A stretch of DNA of 64,000 nt, from assembly GCF_007565055.1 (NCBI RefSeq), contig NC_044553.1, forward strand, positions 122,224,978 through 122,288,977. The letters are read 5' to 3'. The translations under genes were made by a program, and so were the position numbers. Shown one piece after another: positions 32,406 through 44,700 of the stretch. A model generated the notes under the pieces. That model saw only the letters and a list, made by a program, of their open reading frames with translations, was not told where the DNA came from and did not search any database. The number at the start of each line of letters is the position of its first letter. Within the stretch, counting starts at the first letter, position 1. This DNA is from Rhinopithecus roxellana. Taxonomy: Eukaryota; Chordata; Mammalia; Primates; Cercopithecidae.

Positions 32406-33795
32406 CATATGTAGTCACGGGGTGGGACAGGATGGATGTGGAAGGAGGAGGATGCAGGAGAGAAAGGGGCAGAGCCCTTGGCTGCCCTCTCACAGCACTG
32501 CCTGCACACCTGGCCTCACACCTGGACATTTATCAGAGCACGGAATATTTGTCAGGCTGCAGAAAACCCATGTCTCAAACCCCAATCACCATCTGCAGAG
32601 CATGTTCATGGCACATGAAGCTTGCTGACAGGACAGACTGGAATGAATTCCCAACTCCCAACCTGTGTTGCTACCGTGTCTATGGGGATCCTGTGGACCT
32701 GGCCAGAAGGGGACTCCTCTCCAGGGGCCCTGCACTCCATTCTACCAGGTACCCAGAGCCTCACAAATCAGACCACTTTTCATGCCACTACAAGTGGTGC
32801 TGGAATTTCCTGGGTTCTGCTGGACATATCAACCACCACCTCAGATGCACCAGAAGGCACCCCTTCCCTCATCTGTTGTGAATTCCCACGGAAGACTTTG
32901 GGCCCTGACTGAGCACAGCCTAAAACAGTCGCACTTCTTTTTCATCTTCTTGTGCTGGATGGCAGATTTTATTTTTTTCAATTCCAACTTCTCAGGGAGA
33001 GTGCAGCATTTTGAAGGTCCTGGCCTTCTCAGTTCCAACCCACCTCATACAGAGCAAGAGGGCAGAAGCACGAGTTTTACTCCCGCCTTCTTGGGTAATG
33101 ACTTTTGCCACCTAGGATGGCTGACTGAACTCCCCAGGGCCTTGTGTGGGAGACAGCTGGGATCCACAGGCCCCACCCTCCTGCCTGCTTGTAGCCTGTA
33201 GCCTGGGCATTCCTTCTAACAGTTTTACGTAGCCTGGATAAATGGATATGAAGGAGTTCATGAAATTAAAAAAAAAAAATGTGTCCATTTCTAAACTATG
33301 TGACCTATTATGCCTTTTCTGGCTCCAGATGTATGAAACAAAAGAAAAAAGGAAGCTAATTATCCCCAGCAGTGGAAGGAGAAGATGTTCTGACACTGGG
33401 GTTACTATGCACGCAAGGACTATTCACCATCGGTGGAAATTCATCTCTACGAGGAAAGGGTCACTTGGAGACACAAAGGTGAAGGAAACAACATGGCGCC
33501 CTGCCAGCTCATCCCCCAGTGACAATGCTGATCAGGCAGACAGCCAGCCTTGAGAGCCTCCTACACAATCGGACGCCCAAAGTCCACACCTGAGGTTTGT
33601 TGAAAAATGACCAGGCTGATTTTTAAAGAGCTTTTCCTTTAGATTGAGTGAAGAAATTGACCAACCTTAATCTGAATAAATATAAAGTCTAAATAAATTA
33701 AGCATATGCTTTCAGAAAAATACCACTTGCTATGACAGCATAAATACAAGAAAAATGAGAAGGAGGTAATATGGCTGAAAAGGATAAGCGGGAGC
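32406..33795. other. intron 4, about 1.4 kb without a recognised repeat
   Basis: Single-copy-looking sequence with overlapping plus-strand frames of 178, 96 and 103 codons that share no family signature and are probably chance. A short A-run lies at 33270-33280. Confidence 0.45.
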
Positions 33796-34102
33796 TGACC
33801 AGGGTTAAATCAGGTCACAGGGGTGGGGCCCTATTCTGATGGGACTGGTGACTTTATAGGAATAGGGAAGCCAGCACGTGCCCTTCTTTCTCCCTCTCCC
33901 ACTCCCTCTCTCTAGAAAGAGACACACATGTGAGGACACAATGAGAAGGAAGCCATAAACCAGAGAGAGTTCTCATCGGGGAACCAAATCCAGAACCTTG
34001 ATCTTGAATTTCTCAGCTCCCAGAACTGTGTGAAAATAAATTTCTGTCATTTAAAGCCTCCCATTCTATGGTATTTTGTTATGGCAGCCTGAGCTGAGTA
34101 AT
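33796..34102 (+). mobile_element. MLT1-type LTR, 3' part
   Basis: Contains 'aaatcaggtcacaggggtgg', 'catgtgaggacacaatgaga', 'gtgtgaaaataaatttctgt' and 'ggtattttgttatggcagcc', the right half of a MaLR LTR. The left half is missing or too decayed. Confidence 0.78.
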
Positions 34103-34639
34103 GATTATTACTCTTGCTAAATATGACTAAGATGTCTGAACATAATCAATGAATAAACATAAGAAGGTTGTGAGCAGTTCAGAGAAGAAGGCAAAAGGGA
34201 TCACACCTTTGTGACAGGCAGAATGGCATGGTGCTGAGATCCCTAGGTTTACTATTTATGTTACGTATTTCAAACTGGGTTTTGGAGAAGAATGCACAAA
34301 ACAAAACAACAAAACAAATCCAACAGGTGCAGATCCAAGAAGTCCTGAGGAAAGCTTGCCCTCTCTCGCCGAATGGTCAGGAGAGAAGCAGCCTGACAGC
34401 TGGTCCATGCCTAGCCAAGAGCCCTGCCCCAGGGAAATACAAAAGGAAAAAGCCGGATGCCACCAGCAGCCTCATCAGCAAAGACCCAGTGAGCACTCTA
34501 GATTCAAACATTCCCAGGCAAAAGGGAGATGCTCCTCCCCATACTTGCATGAGGTGATGTTAGAGAAGGCCAAGAAATGACTTCATCTTGACCTGGCCGC
34601 CACCTGCTGCTTCAGTGGAGAACATTTGAGGAGCCTGGA
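34103..34639. other. intron 4, no recognised element
   Basis: Single-copy-looking sequence between an LTR fragment and an old L1. A 109-codon plus frame here lacks any domain. Confidence 0.4.
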
Positions 34640-35213
34640 CTTCCACTCCCGCCTAGCAGTACCAAGGTCCCCATCCCTCCCAGGTGTCAACAGAGGCTGA
34701 GTGGGGAGCCTGGATCACCCAACAGCAGGGGTGGTATTCTCCCTCCTCTGCTGGCACAGTGTCAGAGGAGGCCTCGTGAAAAAGAAGACTGAAGTAAGAC
34801 TTGGGAGTTTCAAACAATAATACCCAAAATGTCCAGGATATAATTTTAAAAATCACCCATAATACCAAAATCAAGAAAAAACCTCAACTTTAATGAGAAG
34901 AGAAAATTAGCAGATGCCAAAACAGGTAATTCAGAAAGTTGGAATTCTCTGGATTTTAAAATCTCAATCATAATAATGCGTTGGTAGGCAATTAGGAACA
35001 TGTTTGAAACCAATGCAAAAGTAGAAAGTTTCAAAAAACAAATAGAAGATGTAAAGAAAAACTAAACGAAAACTTAGAACTGAAAAATACAATAACTGGG
35101 ATTACAAACATGTGGGCTGGGCTCAATAGTAGAGTGGAGATAGCTAAGGAAAGGATCTGACTTGAAGACAGAATAGAAATTATTCAATCTGAGCAACAAA
35201 GGTAAAATAGACC

Positions 35214-35245
<32 letters not shown>

Positions 35246-35568
35246 ACAGAGCCTCCAGGGGTGTGAAGCTGTAACAAAATCTGATATTTCTGTCATGAGA
35301 GTCTCACAAAAAGAAGAGAAAGAAAATGAGAGTGAAAAATATTCAAAGAAATTATTTTACAATTTCCAAATTTAGCAAAAGATATACATCTACAGATTCA
35401 AGAAGCTGAGTAAAACCCAAACCAGTTAAATCCAAAAAAATTAATGCCAAGAATCATCATAATCAAACATCTGAAAATTAAACATAAAGAGAAAATCTTG
35501 AAAGCAGTCAGAGAAAAATGATCCATAAGGGGGAAAAACAAAACTAAACAACAACAACCAATTTAAAT
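34640..35568 (+). mobile_element. old L1 (L1M-type), 5' part: 5' UTR and ORF1 remnant
   Basis: Text such as 'acccaaaatgtccaggatat', 'tagcagatgccaaaacaggt', 'ggctcaatagtagagtgga' and 'ctgaaaattaaacataaaga' matches the L1M 5' UTR/ORF1 region. An A-run of about 26 lies at about 35215-35242. The element continues at 41757 on the far side of a younger L1 inserted at 35569-35582. Left boundary approximate. Confidence 0.72.
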
Positions 35569-35811
35569 GACAGCATAATTTTTTTTTTTAATTATACTTT
35601 AAGTTCTAGGGTACATGTGCATAACGTGCTGGTTTGTTACATATGTATACTTATGCCATGTTGGTGTGCTGCACCCATCAACTCGTCAGCACCCATCAAT
35701 TCATCATTTATATCAGGTATAACTCCCAATGCAATCCCTCCCCCCTCCCCCTCGCCATGATAGGCCCCAGTGTGTGATGTTCCCCTTCCCGAGTCCAAGT
35801 GATCTCATTGT

Positions 35812-38800
35812 TCAGTTCCCACCTATGAGTCAGAACATGCGGTGTTTGGTTTTCTGTTCTTGTGATAGTTTGCTAAGAATGATGGTTTCCAGCTGCATCC
35901 ATGTCCCTACAAAGGACGCAAACTCATCCTTTTTTATGGCTGCATAGTATTCCATGGTGTATATGTGCCACATTTTCTTAATCCAGTCTGTCACAGATGG
36001 ACATTTGGGTTGATTCCAAGTCTTTGCTATTGTGAATAGTGCCGCAATAAACATACGTGTGCATGTGTCTTTATAGCAGCATGATTTATAATCCTTTGGG
36101 TATATACCCAGTAGTGGGATGGCTGGGTCATATGGTACATCTAGTTCTAGATCCTTGAGGAATTGCCATACTGTTTTCCATAATGGTTGAACTAGTTTAC
36201 AATCCAACAGTGTAAAAGTGTTCCTATTTCTCCACATCCTCTCCAACACCTGTTGTTTCCTGACTTTTTAATGATTGCCATTCTAACTGGTGTGAGATGG
36301 TATCTCATTGTGGTTTTGATTTGCATTTCTCTGATGGCCAGTGATGATGAGCATTTTTTCATGTGTCTGTTGGCTGTATGAATGTCTTCTTTTGAGAAAT
36401 CTCTGTTCATATCCTTTGCCCGCTTTTTGATGGGGTTGTTTTTTTCTTGTATATTTGTTTGAGTTCTTTGTAGATTCTGGATATTAGCCCTTTGTCAGAT
36501 GAGTAGATTGCAAAAATTTTCTCCCATTCTGTAGGTTGCCTGTTCACACTCTGATGGTAGCTTCTTTTGCTGTGCAGAAGCTCTTTAGTTTAATTAGATC
36601 CCATTTGTCAATTTTGGCTTTTGCTGCCGTTGCTTTTGGTGTTTTAGACATGAAGTCCTTGCCCATGACTATTTCCTGAATGGTACTACCTAGATTTTCT
36701 TCTAGGGTTTTTATGGTATTAGGTCTAACATTTAAGTCTCTAATCCATCTTGAATTAATCTTCATATAAGGAGTAAGGAAAGGATCCAGTTTCAGCTTTC
36801 TACTTATGGCTAGCCAATTTTCCCAGCACCATTTATTAAATAGGGAATCCTTTCCCCATTTCTCGTTTCTCTCAGGTTTGTCAAAGATCAGATGGCTGTA
36901 GATGTGTGGTATTATTTCTGAGGACTCTGTTCTGTTCCATTGGTCTATATCTCTGTTTTGGTACCAGTACCATGCTGTTTTGGTTACTGTAGCCTTGTAG
37001 TATAGTTTGAAGTCAGGTAGCGTGACGCCTCCAGCTTTGTCCTTTTGACTTAGGATTGTCTTGGCAATGCGGGCTCTTTTTTGGTTCCATATGAACTTTA
37101 AAGCAGTTTTTTCCAATTCTGTGAAGAAACTCATTGGTAGCTTGATGGGGATGGCATTGAATCTATAAATAACCTTGGGCAGTATGGCCATTTTCACGAT
37201 ATTGATTCTTCCTATCCATGAGCATGGTATGTTCTTCCATTTGTTTGTGTCCTCTTTGATTTCACTGAGCAGTGGTTTGTAGTTCTCCTTGAAGAGGTCC
37301 TTGACATCCCTTGTAAGTTGGATTCCTAGGTATTTGATTGTCTTTGAAGCAATTGTGAATGGAAGTTCATTCATGATTTGGCTCTCTGTCTGTTACTGGT
37401 GTATAAGAATGCTTGTGATTGTTGCACATTAATTTTGTATCCTGAGACTTTGCTGAAGCTGCTTATCAGCTTAAGGAGATTTTGGGCTGAGATGATGGGG
37501 TTTTCTAAACATACAATCATGTCATCTGCAAACAGGGACAATTTGACTTCTTCTTTTCCTAACTGAATACCCTTGATTTCTTTCTCTTGCCTGATTGCCC
37601 TAGCTAGAACTTCCAACACTATGTTGAATAGGAGTGGTGAGAGAGGGCATCCCTGTCTTGTGCCAGTTTTCAAAGGGAATTTTTCCAGTTTTTGCCCATT
37701 CAGTATGATATTGGCTGTGGGTTTGTCATAAATAGCTCTTATTATTTTGAGGTACGTTCCATCAATACCGAATTTATTGAGCGTTTTTAGCATGAAGGGC
37801 TGTTGAATTTTGTCAAAAGCCTTTTCTGCATCTATTGAGATAATCATGTGGTTCTTGTCTTTGGTTCTGTTTATATGCTGGATTACATTTATTGATTTGC
37901 GAATGTTGAACCAGCCTTGCAACCCAGGGATGAAGCCCACTTGATCAGGGTGGATAAGCTTTTTGATGTGCTGCTGAATCTGGTTTGCCAGTATTTTATT
38001 GAGGATTTTTGCATCGATGTCCATCAGGGATATTGGTCTAAAATGCTCTTTTTTTGTTGTGTCTCTGCCATGCTTTGGTATCAGGATGATGTTGGCCTCA
38101 TAAAAAGAGTTAGGGAGGATTCCCTCTTTTTCTATTGTTTGGAATAGTTTCAGAAGGAATGGTACCAGCTCCTCCTTGTACCTCTGGTAGAATTCAGCTG
38201 TGAATCCATCTGGTCCTGGACTTTTTTTGGTGGGTAGGCTATTAATTATTGCCTCAATTTCAGAGCCTGCTATTGGTCTATTCAGGGATTCAACTTCTTC
38301 CTGGTTCAGTCTTGGGAGAGTGTAAGTGTCCAGGAAATTATCCATTTCTTCTAGATTTTCTAGTTGATTTGCATAGAGGTGTTTATAGTATTCTCTGATG
38401 GTAGCTTGTATTTCTGTGGGGTCGGTGGTGATATCCCCTTTATCATTTTTTATTGCATCTATTTGATTCCTCTCTCTTTTCTTCTTTATTAGTCTTGCTA
38501 GCGGTCTGTCAATTTTGTTGATCTTTTCAAAAAACCAACTCCTGGATTCATTGATTTTTTGGAGGCTTTTTTGTGTCTCTATCTCCTTCAGTTCTGCTCT
38601 GATCTTAGTTATTTCTTGCCTTCTGCTAGCTTTTGAATGTGTTTGCTCTTGCATCTCTAGTTCTTTTAATTGTGATGTTAGAGTGTCAATTTTAGATCTT
38701 TCCTGCTTTCTCTTGTGGGCATTTAGTGCTATAAATTTCCCTCTACACACTGCTTTAAATGTGTCCCAGAGATTCTGGTATGTTGTATCTTTGTTCTCAT

Positions 38801-39629
38801 TGGTTTCAAAGAACATCTTTATTTCTGCTTTCATTTCGTTATGTACCCAGTAGTCATTCAGGAGCAGGTTGTTCAGTTTCCATGTAGTTGAGCGGTTTTG
38901 ATTGAGTTTCTTAGTCCTGAGTTCTAGTTTGATTGCACTGTGGTCTGAGAGACAGTTTGTTACAATTTCTGTTCTTTTACATTTGCTGAGGAGTGCTTTA
39001 CTTCCAATTATGTGGTCAATTTTGGAATAAGTGTGATGTGGTGCTGAGAAGAATGTATATTCTGTTGATTTGGGGTGGAGAGTTCTATAGATGTCTATTA
39101 GGTCTGCTTGGTGCAGAGATGAGTTCAATTCCTGGATATCCTTGTTAACTTTCTGTCTCGTTCATCTGTCTACTGTTGACAGTGGAGTGTTGAAGTCTCC
39201 CATTATTATTGTATGGGAGTCTAAGTCTTTTTGTAAGTCTCTAAGGACTTGCTTTATGAATCGGGGTGCTCCTGTATTGGGTGCATATATATTTAGGATA
39301 GTTAGCTCTTCCTGTTGAATTGATCCCTTTACCATTATGTAGTGGCCTTCTTTGTCTCTTTTGATCTTTGATGGTTTGAAGTCTATTTTATCAGAGACTA
39401 GGATTGCAACCCCTGCTTTTTTTTGTTCTCCATTTGCTTGGTAGATCTTCCTCCATCCCTTTATTTTGAGCCTATGTATGTCTCTGCATGTGAGATGGGT
39501 CTCCTGAATACAGTAGACTGATGGGTCTTGACTCTTTATCCAGTTTGCCAGTCTGTGTCTTTTAATTGGACCATTTAGTCCATTTACATTTAAGGTTAAT
39601 ATTGTTATGTGTGAACTTGATCCTGCCAT
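35812..39629 (-). pseudogene. L1 ORF2 (endonuclease/reverse transcriptase), recently inactivated
   Basis: Reads MAGSSSHITILTLNVNGLNG from 39629, 64 bp after the ORF1 stop. The endonuclease residues are present (N in TLNVNG, E in CIQETHL, D and N in MGDFNT, later SDHSAI). A TGA at 39164-39162 stops it at about codon 156, just after DFNTPLSTVDR. The same frame then stays open for 585 codons (39128-37371), with the reverse transcriptase and an intact FADD motif at 37532-37521. A 4-bp loss near 37385 shifts frame. The next 276 codons end at a 2-bp gain near 36545. A further 4-bp loss lies near 36205. The last piece ends at a TGA (35832-35830) six codons before the expected stop. Few lesions, so inactivation looks recent. 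Confidence 0.92.
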
Positions 39630-39692
39630 TATAATATTAACTGGTTATTTTGCTCGTTAGTTGATGCAGTTTCTTCCTAGCCTCGATGGTCG

Positions 39693-40709
39693 TTACATTT
39701 TGGCATGTTTTTGCAATGGCTGGTACCGGTTGTTCCTTTCCATGTTTAGGGCTTCCTTCAGGGTCTCTTGTAAGGCAGGCCTGGTGGTGACAAAATCTCT
39801 AAGCATTTGCTTATCTGTAAAGGATTTTATTTCTCCTTCACTTATGAAACTTAGTTTGGCTGGATATGAAATTCTGGGTTTAAAATTCTTTTCTTTAAGA
39901 ACGTTGAATATTGGCCCCCACTCTCTTCTGGCTTGTAGAGTTTCTGCCGAGAGATCTGCTGTTAGTCTGATGGGCTTCCCTTTGTGGGTAACCCGACCTT
40001 TCTCTCTGGCTGCCCTTAAGATTTTTTCCTTCATTTCAACTTTGGTGAATCTGGCAATTATGTGTCTTGGAGTTGCTCTTCTCGAGGAGTATCTTTGTGG
40101 CGTTCTCTGTATTTCCTGAATTTGAACGTTGGCCTGCCCTACTAGGTTGGGGAAGTTCTCCTGGATGATATCCTGAAGAGTGTTTTCCAACTTGGTTCCA
40201 TTTTCCCCTTCACTTTCAGGCACCCCAATCAGACGTAGATTTGGTCTTTTTACATAATCCCATACTTCTTGCAGGCTTTGTTCATTTCTTTTTCTTCTTT
40301 TTTCTTTTGGTTTCTCTTCTCGCTTCATTTCATTCATTTGATCCTCAATCGCTGATACTCTTTCTTCCAGCTGATCGAGTCGGTTACTGAAGCTTGTGCA
40401 TTTGTCACGTATTTCTCGTGTCATGGTTTTCATCTCTGTCATTTCGTTTATGACCTTCTTTGCATTAATTAGTCTAGCTGTCAATTCTTCCACTCTTTTT
40501 TCAAGATTTTTAGTTTCTTTGCACTGGGTACGTAATTCCTCCTTTAGCTCTGAGAAGTTTGATGGACTGAAGCCTTCTTCTCTCATCTCGTCAAAGTCAT
40601 TCTCCGACCAGCTTTGATCCGTTGCTGGCGATGGGCTGCGCTCCTTTGCAGGGGGAGATGCGCTCTTATTTTTTGAATTTCCAGCTTTTCTGCCCTGCTT
40701 TTTCCCCAT
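39693..40709 (-). CDS. L1 ORF1p, intact 338-residue frame
   Basis: A complete L1 ORF1 of 338 residues, the usual primate length, starting MGKKQGRKAGNSKNKSASPP. Domains in order: a basic, low-complexity N-terminus (1-50); a coiled coil (about 55-150, with LEKRVEELTARL and LDQLEERVSAIEDQM) that makes trimers; the RNA-recognition domain (about 157-252, RPNLRLIGVPESEGENGTKL, TPQRYSSRRATPRHIIARF); and a C-terminal RNA-binding domain (about 264-323). ORF1p coats L1 RNA as a chaperone in the cytoplasm. No stop or frameshift is seen, in contrast to the plus-strand L1 at 20 kb. It would be read from the L1's own promoter at about 41742, in the same direction as CHRNA7. Whether it is transcribed is unknown. 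Confidence 0.93.
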   Translation of the reverse strand: MGKKQGRKAGNSKNKSASPPAKERSPSPATDQSWSENDFDEMREEGFSPSNFSELKEELRTQCKETKNLEKRVEELTARLINAKKVINEMTEMKTMTREIRDKCTSFSNRLDQLEERVSAIEDQMNEMKREEKPKEKRRKRNEQSLQEVWDYVKRPNLRLIGVPESEGENGTKLENTLQDIIQENFPNLVGQANVQIQEIQRTPQRYSSRRATPRHIIARFTKVEMKEKILRAAREKGRVTHKGKPIRLTADLSAETLQARREWGPIFNVLKEKNFKPRISYPAKLSFISEGEIKSFTDKQMLRDFVTTRPALQETLKEALNMERNNRYQPLQKHAKM

Positions 40710-41756
40710 CTTTGTGGTTTTATCTGTCTCTGGTCTTTGATGATGGTGACGTCCTGATGGGGTTTTGGTATAGGTGAACTTCCTGTTTGATAGTTTTCCT
40801 TCTGACAGTCAGGACCCTCAGCTGTAGGTCTGTTGGAGATTGCTTGAGGTCCACTCCAGACCCTGTTTGTCTGGGTATCAGCAGCAGAGGTTGCAGAAGA
40901 TAGAATATTGCTGAACAGCTAGTGTACCTGTCTGATTCTTACTTTGGAAGCTTCCTCTCAGGGGTGTACTCCACCCTGTGAGGTGTGGGGTGTCAGACTG
41001 CCCCTAGTGGGGGATGTCTCCCAGTTAGGCTACTCAGGGGTCAGGGACCCACTTGAGCAGGCAGTCTGTCCCTTCTCAGATCCCAACCTCTGTGTTGGGA
41101 GATCCACTGCTCTCTTCAAAGCTGTCAGACAGAGTCGTTTGCGTCTGCAGAGGTTCTGCTGCTTTTTTGTTGTTGTTTTTTATCTGTGCCCTGTCCCCAG
41201 AGGTGGAGTCTACAGAGACAGGCAGGTTTCCTTGAGCTGTTGTGAGCTCCACCCAGTTCCAGCTTCCCAGCGGCTTTGTTTACCTACTTAAGCCTCAGCA
41301 ATGGCGGGCGCCCCTCCCCCAGCCTCGCTGCTGCCGTTTCAGTTAGATCGCAGACTGCTGTGTTAGCAATGAAGGAGGCTCCATGGGCATGGGACCCTCC
41401 CGGCCAGGTGTGGGATATATTCTCCTGGTGTGCCAGTTTGCTTAAAGCGCAGTATTGGGGTGGGAGTTACCCGATTTTCCAGGTGTTGTGTGTCTCAGTT
41501 CCCCTGGCTAGGAAAAGGGATTCCCTTCCCCCTTGCGCTTCCCAGGTGCGGCGATGCCTCGCCCTGCTTCAGCTCTCGCTGGTCGGGCTGCAGCAGCTGA
41601 CCAGCACTGATTGTCCGGCACTCCCTAGTGAGATGACCCCAGTACCTCAGTTGAAAATGCAGAAATCACCGGTCTTCTGTGTCGCTCGCGCTGGGAGTTG
41701 GAGACTGGAGCTGTTCCTATTCGGCCATCTTGCTCCCCAGCCGACAGCAGAATTTT

Positions 41757-44700
41757 CAACAGAGACCAGCAGGAGGCGGCATGACGTTTTCAAATGCCGA
41801 AATAAATTATCTGTAAACTCAAAATTCTAACTCCAGTTAAAATATCTTTCAGGAATAATGAAGAAATGTCAAGACATTTTTCCGGTGAAGAAAAAACTAA
41901 GAGAACTAGTGAGCAGCAGAATTACCCAAGAAGTATGGCTAAAGGAAATTATTGAAAGAGAGATAAAAACAATAAAAGAAGGAAGAGAAAATTCATCTAC
42001 TTTACTTGAACCAGTAAGATGTTTATACTAGGCCGGGTGCGGTGGCTCAGGCTTGTAATCCCAGCACTTTGGGAAGCCGAGGCAGGTGGATCACAATGTC
42101 AGGAGATTGAGAACATCCTGGCTAACATGGTGAAATCCTGTCTCTACTAAAAACACAAAACATTAGCCGGGCGTGGTGGCAGGCGCCTGTAGTCCCAGCT
42201 ACTGGGGAGGCTGAGGCAGGAGAATGGCATGAACCCGGGAGGCGGAGCTTGCAGTGAGCCGACATTGTGCCACTGCATTTCAGCCTGGGCAACACAGCGA
42301 GACTCTGTCTCAAAAAAAAAAAACAAAAATGTTTATACCAGTAGTCAGTAATGTAATAAGTTACATATATAAAATGTAATATCTAGAGCAACCATGAAAC
42401 CATGAAATAGGTGTACAAAGAGACATACTCAAAAACACTATGAATAAAAAGGAAATTCTAAAAAAGAAATTCTCAAAAAATGTTAAGTACACCATGGAAA
42501 GGCAGGAAAAAGAAAAAACGAAGTATATATCACACACACCCTGCAAACATTACTCAAAAAACACAAGAGTAATTATATTATTATCAGATAAAGAAGATCT
42601 TAGAGAAAAGAAAATTATGAAAGACAGATGTAAATTTACATAATGATAAAAGCTCAATCTACCAAGAAGACGCAGCAATCATAAATCCTTTCTCAAACAA
42701 GGAAGCTTCAAAATACGTGACCCCAAAACTGATGGAAATTTTCAAAAGATATAGACAAGTTCATAACTATATTTGGAGATTTCAACACTCCTCTCTCAAT
42801 AATTCATGACAGGACAACTAGACAGAAAATCAGCAAGGATATAAAAGAACTTACACCATCAAACATCAGGACTTAACTGGCATTTAGGAAACTGTCTACC
42901 AAGAAGTACTCATGGAGCATATACCAAGATAGACCATATCCTGAGCCTAAGAAAAACCTCAATACACTTAAAAGAAGTGAAACCACACAAAGTATGATAT
43001 TTGCCCACAATGCAATCAAACTAGACATGAATAGCATTAAGATGACAAGAAAATCTCCAAACACTTGGAAACTGAAAGCCAAATTGCTAAATAATCCATG
43101 AGTCAAAGAGAAAGTCTCAAGGAAATGGAAAAAAATACACTGAACTGAATAAAAATACAATGTATCAATATGTATGACATGCTGGTAGTGCTGAGAATAA
43201 ATTTATAGTACTGCTTATTTTAAGAAAGAGAAAAACATTCAAGTCTGTATCTATGCTCACTCGGTAAGAAACCAGAAAAAAGAGACAAGCCCCACAAGTA
43301 GAAGGAAGTAAATAATAAATACAAAAGTATAAAATCACTGACATGGAGAAGAGGAAAAAAAAAGAAAAAAAAAATCAATGAAATGAAAATCTGCTTCTTT
43401 GAAAATATCAATAAAATTGACGAACTAATATGAGGAATGTATCCCATATGTCACTACACAGACATTGTAGACATCAAAATAATGATGAGGAAAGCTATGA
43501 ACAACTCTTTACATAGAAATTAACACATACAGTTAGCAACTTAAATGACATGCACCAATTACTTGAAAAGCACAAAGTACCAAAACTCAACCAATAGGCT
43601 ATAAATAAGCTGAAGATCCCTAAAACAATTAAACACATTGAGTCCATAATTTTAAATGTTTTTAAAAAAGATATCTCCAGATTCTGAATGGCTTCGCTGG
43701 GGAATTTTAACAAATATTTAAGGAAGAATTAATGCCAATTCTATCACTGTCTCCCAGTAAATAAAGAAGGATAAAACACTTAGAGGATTTTATTAACCTC
43801 ATAACCAAAACTAGACAAAGACAGTAGAAAAAAAATTATAAAATGCAAAAACAAAAACTACAGACCACATTCTCTCATAAATATACATAAACCACTCAAA
43901 AAATATTGGCAATACAACTTAGCAGCATATATAAGGAATTACACATATGACCAAGCAGAGTTTGTTCCATGAGTGTAAAACTAGTTCAGTAATTGAAAAC
44001 TGATCGATGTAATCTACCATATTAAGCAGCCAAGGAAGAAAAATCACATGATTACATCAATTGATGCAGAAGAAAGAAGTAATAACACTCAACACTCTTC
44101 CATAATAAAAAGTCTCAGAAAAGTGGAAGAGAGAGGAACTTCCTCATCCTGATAAAAGAAATTTGACAAAAACCTACAGCTAGCATCATACTTAATAGTC
44201 AAAGACTAGATACTTTCCCCATAAGATCAGAAACAAGATAAAGGTGTTCACTTTTAACATTCTAATTCAGCATAATACTAGAAATCCTTACCAGGAAAGT
44301 AAAGGAAGTAAGAGGCCTAGAAATCAGAAAGAAATTTAAAAAAAGTGCCTATTTTCAGGTGACATGAGGGTCTATGTGGAAAATCCAAAGGAATCTCAAA
44401 ACAAAAACAATAAAAAAAAAACAAAAACTGATGGATCTAATGAGTAAGTTCAGCAAGGTCAGAAATACAAGATCAACATAAAATAATTAATTGCTATACT
44501 AACAATAAACATGTGGATACTGAAAATGCAATATCATTTACAACTGGTCAAAATTGAAACAAATATAAATTTAACAAAACAAGCATAAATCTTACATGCT
44601 GAAAACTACAAAATACTGATGGAAAAATCATAGAAGATTGACATAAGAGGGACATACCATGATTATGGATTGGAAGATTTCACATAATTGTCCCTATGAG

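Larger units (their letters stand above)
35583..41742 (-). mobile_element. young full-length L1, nearly intact, inserted in the older L1
   Basis: Minus-strand L1 of about 6.16 kb. The 5' end reads from 41742 as GGCTGGGGAGCAAGATGGCC. The 3' end is at a poly(T) on the plus strand near 35583-35590. A 14-bp target-site duplication with one mismatch (GACAGCATAATTTT at 35569-35582, GACAGCAGAATTTT at 41743-41756) proves the insertion. The 5' UTR, ORF1, ORF2 and 3' UTR are all present. ORF1 is intact; ORF2 has one nonsense codon, three frameshifts and a slightly early stop. The polyadenylation signal reads ATTAAA where AATAAA is usual. The 5' UTR differs from the human L1PA text I recall, which suggests an Old World monkey-specific subfamily (inference). 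Confidence 0.95.

Noticed and set aside
32300..32881. 193-codon plus-strand frame
   Set aside because: Begins inside an Alu right monomer and runs into unique sequence; no family signature.
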